From contig NZ_JSXI01000074.1 of NCBI RefSeq assembly GCF_000803065.1, positions 116,225 to 180,224 of the forward strand: a DNA stretch of 64,000 nucleotides. Reading direction: 5' to 3'. Shown piece by piece: positions 1 through 8,451 of the stretch. The stretch is from Sphingomonas sp. ERG5 (lineage in GTDB: Bacteria; Pseudomonadota; Alphaproteobacteria; Sphingomonadales; Sphingomonadaceae). The notes beneath the pieces were generated by a model. That model was not told the DNA's origin. It searched no databases and worked only from the letters and a program-made list of their open reading frames with translations. The position numbers were made by a program, and so were the translations under genes. Positions within the stretch are counted from its first letter, which is position 1. Each line of letters starts with the position of its first letter.

Positions 1-44
1 ACGATCGCGGCGAGCAGCGGCAGGAAAACGATCAGAAGAATCAC
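1..44 (-). CDS. nuoL: NADH-quinone oxidoreductase subunit L, 5' end only
   Basis: Only the first 14 codons lie in the window; the gene runs off the left edge. A GTG at 44..42 opens a hydrophobic stretch (VILLIVFLPLLAAI) typical of the first helix of NuoL, the antiporter-like proton-pumping membrane subunit of complex I. No ATG is available nearby. It follows nuoK in the expected order, separated from it by a large palindromic repeat. The identification rests on position and the short hydrophobic start, so it is an inference. Confidence 0.7.
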   Translation of the reverse strand, partial: MILLIVFLPLLAAI

Positions 45-54
45 TTATGCGCCT

Positions 55-138
55 CCGTCATCCCCGCGAAAGCGGGGATCCCGCTGCCTTGGCAACGGTC
101 GAAGAGAAGCGGGATCCCCGCTTTCGCGGGGATGACGG
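55..138. repeat. Intergenic palindromic element, family A copy 1 (nuoK-nuoL gap)
   Basis: Two arms of 31 bases (55-85 and 108-138) are exact reverse complements, separated by 22 bases; each arm also contains a smaller palindrome (CCCCGCGAAAGCGGGG). Related copies lie at 10373-10464 and 39168-39255. In RNA it would form a very stable hairpin between nuoK and nuoL, so it may affect transcript stability or relative expression. It contains no ORF. Confidence 0.9.
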
Positions 139-159
139 TTGAGGGAAACCGCAAGAACA

Positions 160-465
160 TCACCCCTTCATCCGATTGACGTCGTCGACCGAAATCGTGC
201 CACGGCCACGGAAATAGATAACCAGAATCGCCAGGCCGATCGCCGCTTCGCCCGCGGCCACGGTCAGCACGAACATCGCGAACACCTGTCCGACCAGATC
301 GTGGAGATAGGCCGAGAAAGCGACGAAATTGATGTTCACCGACAACAGGATCAGCTCGATCGCCATCAGCATGACGATCAGGTTCTTGCGGTTGGCGATG
401 ATGCCCAGCACGCCAAGTGCGAACAGGATCGCCGCGACGACCAGATAATGCGTGAGGCCGATCAC
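160..465 (-). CDS. nuoK: NADH-quinone oxidoreductase subunit K
   Basis: A 101-residue protein with three transmembrane helices, the usual size for NuoK, a small proton-channel subunit of the complex I membrane arm. The two membrane glutamates known to matter in the family are present (E37 in MAIELILLSVN and E73 in AAGEAAIG). The start is GTG at 465..463, overlapping the nuoJ stop as GTGA, which decides the start and indicates translational coupling. It is preceded by nuoJ and followed by a palindrome and nuoL. Confidence 0.97.
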   Translation of the reverse strand: MIGLTHYLVVAAILFALGVLGIIANRKNLIVMLMAIELILLSVNINFVAFSAYLHDLVGQVFAMFVLTVAAGEAAIGLAILVIYFRGRGTISVDDVNRMKG

Positions 466-1073
466 AATTCCACCCCCTGCCCGACGCCGGGCTGCGTATT
501 GCGGGTCGCGTCCTGCGGGCGGCGGGCGTTCTGGCGCGACACATTCTGCGCACGCACGCCGCCGCGTTCGCGGTGCGTGAGGACGATCGCGCCGATCATC
601 GCGACCAGCAGGACCAGCCCTGCTCCTTCGAACACGAACAGATAACGCGTGTAGAGCAACTGGCCGATCGCCTCGATATTGGGCACCGCCGCATCGATCG
701 GCGCGGCGCGGCGGCCAAGCTCGATCGCGCCCGCGCTCCATGCGCCAAAGGCGATCATGATTTCCGCCGCCAGCGCGATCGCGAAGACCACGCCGATCGC
801 GGCATAGCGGGCGAACCCGGCGCGCAGCTCGGCGAAATCGATGTTGAGCATCATCACGACGAACAGGAACAACACCGCGACCGCGCCGACATAAACGATG
901 ACGAGCAGCATCGCGATGAATTCGGCGCCGACCAGGATCATCAGCCCCGCCGCGTTGAAAAAGGCGAGGATCAGCCACAGCACGGCATGGACCGGGTTAC
1001 GCGCGGTGATGGTCAGCGCACCGCTGACGATCACGAGTGTCGCGAACAGGTAAAAGGCGATTGCTTGGATCAC
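462..1073 (-). CDS. nuoJ: NADH-quinone oxidoreductase subunit J
   Basis: A 203-residue polytopic protein with about five hydrophobic helices, matching the NuoJ/ND6 family of the complex I membrane arm. The conserved stretch AMLLVIVYVGAVAVLFLFVV (about residues 54-73) is the helix with the pi-bulge that takes part in coupling quinone reduction to proton pumping. The hydrophilic C-terminal tail (about residues 170-203, Arg/Gln/Asn rich) is poorly conserved in the family. It lies 33 bases after nuoI and overlaps nuoK by four bases. Confidence 0.96.
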   Translation of the reverse strand: MIQAIAFYLFATLVIVSGALTITARNPVHAVLWLILAFFNAAGLMILVGAEFIAMLLVIVYVGAVAVLFLFVVMMLNIDFAELRAGFARYAAIGVVFAIALAAEIMIAFGAWSAGAIELGRRAAPIDAAVPNIEAIGQLLYTRYLFVFEGAGLVLLVAMIGAIVLTHRERGGVRAQNVSRQNARRPQDATRNTQPGVGQGVEL

Positions 1074-1106
1074 GGAATCGGGAGGCCCCTCTAAGTCGGC
1101 TGGCGC

Positions 1107-1592
1107 TTAACGGTACGGTGCATCGGCGGCAAGGTTCGCGGCGATCGCGCGTTCCCAGCGATCGCCATTATCGAGCAATTTCGCCTTGTCGTAGATCAGC
1201 TCCTCGCGCGTTTCGGTCGCATATTCGAAGTTCGGCCCCTCGACCACCGCATCGACCGGGCACGCTTCCTGGCACAGGCCGCAGAAGATGCACTTGGTCA
1301 TGTCGATGTCATAACGCGTGGTGCGGCGGCTGCCATCCTCGCGCGGCTCGGCCTCGATCGTGATCGCCTGGGCCGGGCACACTGCCTCGCACAGCTTGCA
1401 CGCGATGCAGCGTTCCTCGCCATTGGGATAACGGCGCAGCGCATGCTCGCCGCGGAAGCGCGGGCTCAGCGGGTTCTTCTCGAACGGATAGTTGATCGTC
1501 GCCTTCGCCTTGAAGAAATACCGCAAGGTCAGCGCGTGCGCCTTGATGAATTCCCACAGGGTGTAGGACTTGATGATCTGGGCGATACTCAT
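1107..1592 (-). CDS. nuoI: NADH-quinone oxidoreductase subunit I
   Basis: A 161-residue ferredoxin-like subunit carrying two 4Fe-4S clusters (N6a/N6b) that pass electrons toward NuoB and quinone. Both motifs are complete: CIACKLCEAVCP (C62, C65, C68, C72) and CIFCGLCQEACP (C101, C104, C107, C111). ATG 1592 was chosen over an upstream in-frame Met because the protein then begins MSIAQIIKSYTLWE as in other alphaproteobacterial NuoI, and because the ATG overlaps the stop of the preceding accessory ORF (ATGA). Confidence 0.97.
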   Translation of the reverse strand: MSIAQIIKSYTLWEFIKAHALTLRYFFKAKATINYPFEKNPLSPRFRGEHALRRYPNGEERCIACKLCEAVCPAQAITIEAEPREDGSRRTTRYDIDMTKCIFCGLCQEACPVDAVVEGPNFEYATETREELIYDKAKLLDNGDRWERAIAANLAADAPYR

Positions 1593-2056
1593 TTGCTTTT
1601 CCCGGCTCGCGTGCAGTTGCCTTCTGCAATCACGATGAATGGTTCGCGGCTGTCGGCTTTCTTGTCTGTCCAAAGGGCCGAAGGCGTGACGATAATTTTT
1701 GCAGTACCGTCAGGTTGATCGACCAGCTGTACCAGCGACATGCACATTTGTTCGGTAAAGAGGCAGGGTCCCGCAGAATATGCGGAAAAGGCCACGGATC
1801 CTTTGGCCGTCGGCAGAGTCGCGAATTTCCCGGCGATTTGCATCGGGTTTTCCGGCCACACCACTTCCGCAGCGGCCTTTTCGCCCGATGTCACCTTGAC
1901 CTGAAACTTCGCCCCCGTCGCGGCGACGCCCTGAAGAGTGAGGCTGGACAGAGTTGCATTCTCGCCAGTCCTGTTCAACGCCTTCGGCGCTTCAATGGAG
2001 CAATCATAGGTTATAGCGGCCGATGCAGCCGTCAAAGCGAGTGCAGTCAGGATCAT
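1589..2056 (-). CDS. Secreted hypothetical protein inserted between nuoH and nuoI
   Basis: A 155-residue protein with an N-terminal signal peptide (MILTALALTAASAA) and a few cysteines (C19 and others in AGPCLFTEQMCM and EGNC) that could form disulfides in the periplasm. No family is recognised. It is translationally coupled on both sides: its ATG overlaps the nuoH stop and its TGA overlaps the nuoI ATG. It is not a complex I subunit known to me. It may be a passenger riding on nuo expression or an accessory periplasmic factor; the sequence does not decide. Confidence 0.75.
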   Translation of the reverse strand: MILTALALTAASAAITYDCSIEAPKALNRTGENATLSSLTLQGVAATGAKFQVKVTSGEKAAAEVVWPENPMQIAGKFATLPTAKGSVAFSAYSAGPCLFTEQMCMSLVQLVDQPDGTAKIIVTPSALWTDKKADSREPFIVIAEGNCTRAGKSK

Positions 2057-3105
2057 GATCCTACCCCCACTCGCGTCAGCATCAGGAAGCCCGACACCAG
2101 GAACACCCAGAATAAGGATAGCGGCAGGAAAATCTTCCAACCGAGGCGCATCAGCTGGTCATAGCGGTAGCGCGGCACGGTCGCCTTCACCCAGCTGAAC
2201 AGGAAAAAGAAGAACAGGATCTTGGCGAACAGCCAGATGATCCCCGGCACCATGTACAGCGGCGCCCAGTCCAGCGGCGGCAGATAGCCGCCCCAGAACA
2301 GCGTCGCGTTCAGCGTGCACATCAGGATGACGTTGGCATATTCGCCAAGCCAGTAGAGCGCGAAGCTCATCGACGAATATTCGGTCTGATACCCAGCGAC
2401 GAGTTCGCTCTCCGCCTCGGTCAGGTCGAACGGCGCGCGCTGCGTCTCGGCCAGCGAGGAGATGAAGAACACGATCGCCATCGGGAACAGCAGCGGATTC
2501 CAGATGAAGCCATTGGCAAAGCCGTACAGCCCCTTCTGCGCCTCGACGATGCGCGACAGGTTGAAGCTGCCGGTCCACAGCACGATCGAGATCAGCACGA
2601 AGCCGATCGCGACTTCATAGCTGACCATCTGCGCCGCGGCACGGATCGCCGAGAAGAACGGATATTTCGAGTTGGACGACCAGCCCGCCAGGATGATGCC
2701 ATAGACGCCGAGCGACGACGCCGCGAGGACGTAGAGCAGCCCGACATTGATGTCGGACAGCATTACGCCAACCTGGAATGGCACCACCGCCCATACGATC
2801 AGCGCGACGGTGAAGGTGATGATCGGCGCAAGCAGGAACAGGCCCTTGTTCGCGGCGGTGGGGACGATGGTTTCCTGCAGGAAGACCTTCAGGCCATCGG
2901 CGAAGCTCTGCAGCAGGCCGAACGGGCCGACGACGTTGGGACCGCGCCGCAACGCCATCGCTGCCCAGATCTTGCGATCGGCATAAATGATCATGGCAAC
3001 CGCGAGCATCAGCGGCAGCGCAATGACGAGGATGCCGACGATGGCGGACGTGAACCACGCCCATTCGAACGACATGCCGAACCAGCTTTGGAAGGAGGCG
3101 GTCAT
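2053..3105 (-). CDS. nuoH: NADH-quinone oxidoreductase subunit H
   Basis: A 350-residue membrane protein with about eight helices, the NuoH/ND1 subunit that forms the quinone entry channel with NuoB and NuoD. The family hallmark loop ETQRAPFDLTEAESELVAGY (about residues 220-240) is intact, as is the early YADRKIWAAMALRRGPN region. The start lies nine bases after a 39-residue membrane ORF; the stop overlaps the ATG of the downstream accessory ORF. Confidence 0.98.
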   Translation of the reverse strand: MTASFQSWFGMSFEWAWFTSAIVGILVIALPLMLAVAMIIYADRKIWAAMALRRGPNVVGPFGLLQSFADGLKVFLQETIVPTAANKGLFLLAPIITFTVALIVWAVVPFQVGVMLSDINVGLLYVLAASSLGVYGIILAGWSSNSKYPFFSAIRAAAQMVSYEVAIGFVLISIVLWTGSFNLSRIVEAQKGLYGFANGFIWNPLLFPMAIVFFISSLAETQRAPFDLTEAESELVAGYQTEYSSMSFALYWLGEYANVILMCTLNATLFWGGYLPPLDWAPLYMVPGIIWLFAKILFFFFLFSWVKATVPRYRYDQLMRLGWKIFLPLSLFWVFLVSGFLMLTRVGVGS

Positions 3106-3114
3106 AATGCGTTC

Positions 3115-3234
3115 TCAGAAGAGAAAAAGGATGCCGATGACGGCGACAACAGCAAGGAGGACGGCAAAGAGAATGCCGAGCTGTACCCGCCAGGGCAGGA
3201 AATCGAACACCCAGTCCCAGAGAAATGACAACAT
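3115..3234 (-). CDS. Small single-pass membrane protein between nuoG and nuoH
   Basis: A 39-residue ORF beginning MLSFLWDWVFDFLPWR and continuing as one hydrophobic helix (about residues 17-39) that ends at a Phe. It fits exactly between nuoG (starting 3242, stop after it on the transcript upstream) and nuoH, with eight-base spacers on both sides and no overlap with another good ORF. No family is recognised. Its place between complex I genes suggests either a small accessory membrane peptide or chance; spacing and composition favour real translation. Confidence 0.6.
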   Translation of the reverse strand: MLSFLWDWVFDFLPWRVQLGILFAVLLAVVAVIGILFLF

Positions 3235-3241
3235 TGCCCGT

Positions 3242-5260
3242 TCACTCCGCTGCCTCCGCGAATTCCTGGCCATGGACCAGTTCGGCCGAGCAGCGCTGCA
3301 TCGTCGGTGATGCACGGCAGATCGCGTTGGTCAGGTAGAAATCCTTGATCGGATAGCCGGTCAGGTCACCTTCGCCCTTGGCGTCGAGCGCCGGCGGGTT
3401 CCAGGCGAAGCTGCGCAGGCCGAGCGTGGCGAGATCGGGCGTATCATTGCCCATCGCCGCGCGCAGCTGCTCAATCGTATCGAACGGCAAGGTCTTGCCC
3501 AGCACCGCCGACAGCGCACGCAGGATCGTCCAGTCTTCGCGCGCGTCGCCCGGCGGGAACACCGCGCGCTCGCCGCGCTGCACACGCCCTTCGAGATTGA
3601 CCCAGGTGCCGGACTTTTCGGCATAGCTCGCGCCCGGCAGGATGACGTCGGCATTCGCCGCGCCCTTGTCGCCATGATGGCCGATATAAACCTTGAAGCT
3701 CTTGGCGAACCCGGAGAAATCCGCTTCGTCCGCGCCGAGGAAGAAGGCCAGTTTCGGCTTGGCCGCAACCAGATCGGCAATGCCGCCCGGCTGTGCCCAG
3801 CCGAGCATCAGACCACCCATGCGGCTCGCCGCCATGTGTACGACGTTGAAGCCGTTCCATGCGCTGCCGTCTTCAAGGGTGCGCACCAGATTGAGCTTCT
3901 TGACCAGCGCCAGCGCCGCGCCGTGCCCGCCCTTGAGCGCCGCACCACCAACGATCACCATCGGCCTGGCCGCGCCCTTGAACGCATCAGCCACCGCCTT
4001 GGGCAGCTTGCCGAGCAAGGCCAGATCGCTGCCGAGCCATTCGGTCTTGTAGGTCAGGTCGGTTTCCGGCCCGATCGCGAAGACCTTCGCGCCCTTCTTG
4101 ATCGCCTTGCGGATACGCGTGTTCACCAACGGCGCTTCCCAGCGCAGATTGGTGCCGACGAGCAGGATCACATCGGCGTCTTCAGTGCCCGCGATGGTGG
4201 TGTTGAAATTGACCGCCGCCATCGACGTGGCGTCATAAGCCATGCCGGTCTGCCGCCCTTCGAGCAGTGTCGAGCCCATCGCGCCAAGCAGCGTCTTCGC
4301 CGCGTACAGCGTCTCGCTATCGACCAGATCGCCATGCACCGCCGCGACGCTCGATCCCGCATTCACTGCCGCGATGGCGCTAAAGGCTTCGTCCCAGCTT
4401 GCGGGCACCAGCTTGCCATCGGTCCGCACATAGGGCCGGTCGAGCCGGCCGCGCACCAGGCCGTCAACGGCATGACGCGTCTTGTCGCTTGCCCATTCCT
4501 CATTGACGTCCTCGTTGATCACGGGGAGCGCGCGGAGCACCTGACGGCCACGGCTGTCGAGGCGGATATTGGTGCCGACCGCGTCCATCACGTCGATGGT
4601 CAGCGTCTTCTTCAACTCCCAGGGGCGGGCTTCGAAGGCGTAAGGCTTGGAGGTCAGCGCACCGACCGGACAGAGATCGACGACATTGCCCGAAAGCTCG
4701 CTGGTCACCGCACCTTCGAGATACGAGGTGATCTGCATGTCCTCGCCGCGCCCGACCGCGCCGATTTCCTCAACGCCGGCGACTTCCTCGGCAAAGCGGA
4801 TGCAGCGCGTGCACTGAATGCACCGCGTCATCACCGTCTTGACGATCGGCCCCATATATTTCTCGGTCACGGCGCGCTTGTTCTCGTCATAACGAGACTG
4901 GCCACGGCCATAGGCGACCGATTGATCCTGCAGGTCGCACTCGCCGCCCTGATCGCAGATCGGGCAATCGAGCGGGTGGTTGATGAGCAGGAATTCCATC
5001 ACGCCTTCGCGCGCGTTCTTGACCATCGGCGAGTTGGTGAAGACTTCCTGATTGTCCGCCGCCGGCAAGGCGCACGACGCCTGCGGCTTGGGCGGGCCAG
5101 GCTTCACCTCGACCAGGCACATGCGGCAATTGCCGGCGATGCTCAGCCGCTCATGATAGCAGAAACGCGGGATTTCCTTGCCGGCGATCTCGCACGCCTG
5201 CAGCACCGTCGCGCCGGCGGGGACTTCTATTTCTATTCCATCGACCTTGAGCTTAGGCAT
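3242..5260 (-). CDS. nuoG: NADH-quinone oxidoreductase subunit G
   Basis: A 672-residue molybdopterin-oxidoreductase-like subunit of the peripheral arm, of the short alphaproteobacterial/mitochondrial length. The cluster ligands appear in order: 2Fe-2S (CYHERLSIAGNCRMC, then CALPA), the His-Cys3 4Fe-4S motif (HPLDCPICDQGGECDLQ), and the second 4Fe-4S set (CIQCTRC plus NVVDLCPVG). The remainder is the degenerate molybdopterin-binding domain. It is separated from the upstream secreted ORF by 72 bases. Confidence 0.98.
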   Translation of the reverse strand: MPKLKVDGIEIEVPAGATVLQACEIAGKEIPRFCYHERLSIAGNCRMCLVEVKPGPPKPQASCALPAADNQEVFTNSPMVKNAREGVMEFLLINHPLDCPICDQGGECDLQDQSVAYGRGQSRYDENKRAVTEKYMGPIVKTVMTRCIQCTRCIRFAEEVAGVEEIGAVGRGEDMQITSYLEGAVTSELSGNVVDLCPVGALTSKPYAFEARPWELKKTLTIDVMDAVGTNIRLDSRGRQVLRALPVINEDVNEEWASDKTRHAVDGLVRGRLDRPYVRTDGKLVPASWDEAFSAIAAVNAGSSVAAVHGDLVDSETLYAAKTLLGAMGSTLLEGRQTGMAYDATSMAAVNFNTTIAGTEDADVILLVGTNLRWEAPLVNTRIRKAIKKGAKVFAIGPETDLTYKTEWLGSDLALLGKLPKAVADAFKGAARPMVIVGGAALKGGHGAALALVKKLNLVRTLEDGSAWNGFNVVHMAASRMGGLMLGWAQPGGIADLVAAKPKLAFFLGADEADFSGFAKSFKVYIGHHGDKGAANADVILPGASYAEKSGTWVNLEGRVQRGERAVFPPGDAREDWTILRALSAVLGKTLPFDTIEQLRAAMGNDTPDLATLGLRSFAWNPPALDAKGEGDLTGYPIKDFYLTNAICRASPTMQRCSAELVHGQEFAEAAE

Positions 5261-5332
5261 GTTCGTTTCTCATCAGCGCACAGTTGCGCCCCTTGGCCAA
5301 TGCAATGTCGGAACGAGTGGACGGTGCGCTCT

Positions 5333-5983
5333 TCACTTCAGCGCCTCCACATTACGGAAGGCGGAGGCCGCAAGGATTGCCCGCATGCCACCGGCACTGA
5401 TATCCACCTGACGCCCCTGCCCGCATTGCTTCGCCACGAGATCAAGCGCGCGCAACGCATTTGCTTCTGCATCTGTGGCAACTTCGGCGGCCAAGAGCGC
5501 ATCGACATCATCGGGCACTGAACGCACCACGCATTGCGCAAGCGCGTCGCTTGGACCGAACGTCGCCGGCGCAGCGCCGGCAGCGGCCCGCGCCAGACGT
5601 GCCTTCAGAACGCCATCGCCACGCTCAAGCAGCCGTTCGGCGATCGCTCCGGCGAACAGCACCGGGTCGGAACGCATCTTGCCGCGCCGCCCAAAGCAGC
5701 CTCGATTATTATCCGATAGTGCCCGCAGACCGGTACGGTACTGCCCTGAATGGAAGTCCAGCAGCAAAACGGCGCGCGCCTTTTCCGGGCTATGGTCGGC
5801 GACACACGCGCCATAGCGCGCCACGGTTTGCCGCGCCTCGACGGGTGCAGGGCCTTCGATAGGGTCAAGTGCCTGCATCGGGCGCGGGTCTTCGGTTGGC
5901 TGCAGGGGAGCCTGTCGCTGCGCGTGCACAGGAAGCGCCGCCCCAAGCAGCATGACCGTCGACAGAATAGCGAATTTCTTCAC
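5333..5983 (-). CDS. Secreted hypothetical protein inserted between nuoF and nuoG
   Basis: A 216-residue protein with a clear signal peptide (MKKFAILSTVMLLGAALPVHA, cleavage near residue 21). The mature part has scattered cysteines (ARYGACV, NRGCFG, AQCVV, AKQCG) that could make two disulfide bonds and is otherwise helical and Ala-rich. No family is recognised. Its ATG overlaps the nuoF stop (ATGA), so it is coupled to nuoF; 72 bases separate it from nuoG. It resembles the other secreted passengers of this operon in type but not in sequence. Confidence 0.8.
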   Translation of the reverse strand: MKKFAILSTVMLLGAALPVHAQRQAPLQPTEDPRPMQALDPIEGPAPVEARQTVARYGACVADHSPEKARAVLLLDFHSGQYRTGLRALSDNNRGCFGRRGKMRSDPVLFAGAIAERLLERGDGVLKARLARAAAGAAPATFGPSDALAQCVVRSVPDDVDALLAAEVATDAEANALRALDLVAKQCGQGRQVDISAGGMRAILAASAFRNVEALK

Positions 5984-7284
5984 TCAGCCGCCTCCATCAT
6001 CGACGCCGCTCCGCCACCCTGCTTCTCGATGATCCGCCGCTCCATCTCGGGGCGGAAATGCTTGATCAGGCCCTGGATCGGCCAGGCCGCTGCATCGCCG
6101 AGCGCGCAGATGGTATGGCCTTCGACCTGCTTGGTCACCTGATAGAGCGTATCGATCTCCGATATATCGGCGTCTCCGGTGCGCATCCGCTCCATCACGC
6201 GCCACATCCAGCCAGTGCCTTCGCGGCACGGCGTACACTGGCCGCAGCTCTCATGCTTATAGAAATAGCTCAGACGGCTGATCGCGCGGACAATGTCGGT
6301 CGACTTGTCCATGACAATCACCGCCGCAGTGCCGAGACCCGAGCCGAGCGCCTTGAGCCCGTCGAAATCCATCGGCGCGTCCATGATCTCCGCCGCCGGC
6401 ACCAGCGGCACCGACGAGCCGCCGGGAATCACCGCAAGCAGATTGTCCCAGCCGCCGCGAATGCCGCCGCAATGGACTTCGATCAGTTCGCGGAACGAAA
6501 TGCTCATCGCTTCTTCGACGACGCACGGCTTGTTCACATGGCCGCTGATCTGGAAGAGCTTGGTGCCTTCATTCTTCTCGCGCCCGAAGCTGGCGAACCA
6601 TTCCGGCCCACGGCGCAGGATCGTCGGCACGACGGCGATGGATTCGACATTGTTGACCGTGGTCGGGCAGCCATACAGGCCGGCGCCGGCCGGGAATGGC
6701 GGCTTGAGGCGCGGCTGGCCCTTCTTGCCTTCCAGGCTTTCGAGCATCGCGGTTTCTTCGCCGCAGATATATGCGCCGGCGCCGCGATGGACGAAGACGT
6801 CGAAATCATAGCCCGAACCGCAGGCGTTCTTGCCAAGAAAGCCTTTGTCATAAGCCTCGGCGACCGCCGCGAAGAGCGTCTCCGCCTCACGGATATATTC
6901 ACCGCGAATGTAGATGTACGCGGCACGCGCGCGCATCGCATAACCGGCGATCAATGCGCCTTCGATCAGCTTGTGCGGATCGTGACGGATGATTTCGCGG
7001 TCCTTGCACGACCCGGGTTCGGATTCATCGGCGTTGATGACCAGAAAATTGGGCCGGTCGGGCTTGGGTTCCTTGGGCATGAAGCTCCACTTCATGCCGG
7101 TCGGGAAGCCCGCACCGCCACGTCCGCGCAGGCCCGACGCCTTCACCTTGTCGATGATCTCGTCCTGGCCGATTGCCATCAGCGCCTTGGTCTTGTCCCA
7201 GTCGCCACGTTTTTGCGCGGCCGCCAGGTTCCACGGCTGGAAACCGTAGACGTTGGTGAAGATACGATCCTTGTCGGCGAGCAT
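5980..7284 (-). CDS. nuoF: NADH-quinone oxidoreductase subunit F
   Basis: The 434-residue NADH-binding, FMN- and 4Fe-4S-carrying subunit of complex I. The FMN/NADH motifs GRGGAGFPTGMKW (near residue 55) and GAGAYICGEETAML (near residue 170) are present, and SCGQCTPCREG plus a later Cys supply the N3 cluster. The ATG at 7284 starts MLADKDRIFTNVYG as in homologues; a longer in-frame extension exists but reads through the small upstream ORF. The start overlaps that ORF's stop (TAATG). Confidence 0.98.
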   Translation of the reverse strand: MLADKDRIFTNVYGFQPWNLAAAQKRGDWDKTKALMAIGQDEIIDKVKASGLRGRGGAGFPTGMKWSFMPKEPKPDRPNFLVINADESEPGSCKDREIIRHDPHKLIEGALIAGYAMRARAAYIYIRGEYIREAETLFAAVAEAYDKGFLGKNACGSGYDFDVFVHRGAGAYICGEETAMLESLEGKKGQPRLKPPFPAGAGLYGCPTTVNNVESIAVVPTILRRGPEWFASFGREKNEGTKLFQISGHVNKPCVVEEAMSISFRELIEVHCGGIRGGWDNLLAVIPGGSSVPLVPAAEIMDAPMDFDGLKALGSGLGTAAVIVMDKSTDIVRAISRLSYFYKHESCGQCTPCREGTGWMWRVMERMRTGDADISEIDTLYQVTKQVEGHTICALGDAAAWPIQGLIKHFRPEMERRIIEKQGGGAASMMEAAE

Positions 7285-7448
7285 TACTTGCCCTTCCCCG
7301 TCGCGCCTTGCACCGCGAAATAGATGGCGAGGCCGATGCCGATCACGATCAACAGGCCAAGCAGCTTGAACGTCAACTTCAGTGCCCAGCCGAGCACGAC
7401 GATGCCGCCGATGATCGCGAGGATGGTGATGACGGTGTTCTTGTTCAT
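7284..7448 (-). CDS. Small membrane protein between nuoE and nuoF
   Basis: A 54-residue ORF (MNKNTVITILAIIGGIVVLG start) with two hydrophobic segments, about residues 5-22 and 30-46, and a Lys-rich end (GKGK). Its ATG overlaps the nuoE stop as ATGA and its TAA overlaps the nuoF ATG as TAATG, so it is sandwiched and coupled on both sides. The exact fit is strong evidence that it is translated. No family is recognised; it could help assembly of the membrane arm, but that is speculation. Confidence 0.75.
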   Translation of the reverse strand: MNKNTVITILAIIGGIVVLGWALKLTFKLLGLLIVIGIGLAIYFAVQGATGKGK

Positions 7449-8113
7449 GCCCATTCCCCCCGATAATCGTGGTTTCCATCGACCATCTCTTTGAGCGTGG
7501 TCGGTCCGCCAGCGGGTTCGCTGCTCTTGCGTCCGGTGGTCGATCCCGGCGGCGGCGTCTTGCCAGCCGCCAATGCATCGAGGATCGCCGTGGTGCGGTC
7601 GTAATCGAGATCTTCGTAATTATCGTCGTTGATCTGCACCATCGGCGCATTGGCGCAGGTGCCGAGACATTCGACCTCAGTCAGGGTGAACAGGCCGTCC
7701 GGCGTGGTCTTGCCCTTGATCAGGCCGTGATTCTTGCACGCCGACAGGACATCGTCCGATCCGGCGAGCATGCACGGCGTCGTGCCGCAGACCTGGACAT
7801 GATAGCGGCCGACCGGCGCCATGTTGAACATGGTGTAGAAGGTCGCGACCTCATAGACACGCATGTACGGCACGCCGATCACACGCGCGACGAATTCGAT
7901 CACCGGGACGGGCAGCCAGCCCTGGGTCTGCGTCTCCGCACCGACCTGACGCTGGGCGAGGTCGAGCAGCGGCAGCGACGCCGATTGCTCGCGCCCCTTG
8001 GGATAGCGACCGAGGATTTCGTTCGCCTTTGTCTGATTCTCGTCGGTCCACGCGAACGCACCCCAGCGCGCACGGGTCTCGGCTTCGTCGGGGATTTTGG
8101 GTGCTTCAGCCAT
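7445..8113 (-). CDS. nuoE: NADH-quinone oxidoreductase subunit E
   Basis: A 222-residue thioredoxin-fold subunit with the N1a 2Fe-2S ligands C109, C114, C149 and C153 (CGTTPC and CLGTC). It partners NuoF in the NADH dehydrogenase module. After about residue 185 there is a Gly/Pro/Ser-rich C-terminal extension (TPPPGSTTGRKSSEPAGG), seen in several alphaproteobacterial homologues. Its first ~33 codons recur in the hybrid mini-ORF at 8448-8588. Its ATG overlaps the stop of the preceding small ORF (TAATG). Confidence 0.98.
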   Translation of the reverse strand: MAEAPKIPDEAETRARWGAFAWTDENQTKANEILGRYPKGREQSASLPLLDLAQRQVGAETQTQGWLPVPVIEFVARVIGVPYMRVYEVATFYTMFNMAPVGRYHVQVCGTTPCMLAGSDDVLSACKNHGLIKGKTTPDGLFTLTEVECLGTCANAPMVQINDDNYEDLDYDRTTAILDALAAGKTPPPGSTTGRKSSEPAGGPTTLKEMVDGNHDYRGEWA

Positions 8114-8451
8114 TATCGAATGAACTCCACGCGATCGACCTTGTCGTCGCTGAAGGAATAGATGGACATGACCTCGAACTGCTCGCCGTCGGGCGCGCGC
8201 GACACCGTCTCGTGCAGCACGACCGCCTCACCCAAAACATAGGAAGACACGATATTGGCGCGATTCTCGGGGAATTGCGCGAACATTGCTTTGAGGCCGC
8301 TCCGGACGTTCTCCTTGCCGTCCCGCAGCACCGCGCCGCGATAGGTCGCTTCGCAGGCAGCATCAGTCATCAGCGCGACATAACCATCGGCATCCTGCGC
8401 GTTGTACAGTGCGATCATGCGATGCGCGACTTCGAGTCTCGCCGCGCTCAC
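8113..8451 (-). CDS. NTF2-like (SnoaL-type) hypothetical protein upstream of nuoE
   Basis: About 112 residues with the pattern of an NTF2-like alpha/beta cone fold (RMIALYNAQDADGYVALMTDDA-like opening, later FEVMSIYSFSDDKVDRVEFI). Such proteins are polyketide-cyclase-like enzymes, ligand-binding domains or of unknown role. The GTG at 8451 overlaps the stop of the hybrid mini-ORF (GTGA); a GTG nine bases further upstream is the alternative. Its stop overlaps the nuoE ATG. No link to complex I is known to me. Confidence 0.7.
   Translation of the reverse strand: MSAARLEVAHRMIALYNAQDADGYVALMTDAACEATYRGAVLRDGKENVRSGLKAMFAQFPENRANIVSSYVLGEAVVLHETVSRAPDGEQFEVMSIYSFSDDKVDRVEFIR

Noticed and set aside
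3674..5521. Plus-strand 615-codon open frame opposite nuoG
   Set aside because: It is the complement of nuoG and the next ORF; high GC keeps opposite frames open, and it has no recognisable domain or ribosome binding site.
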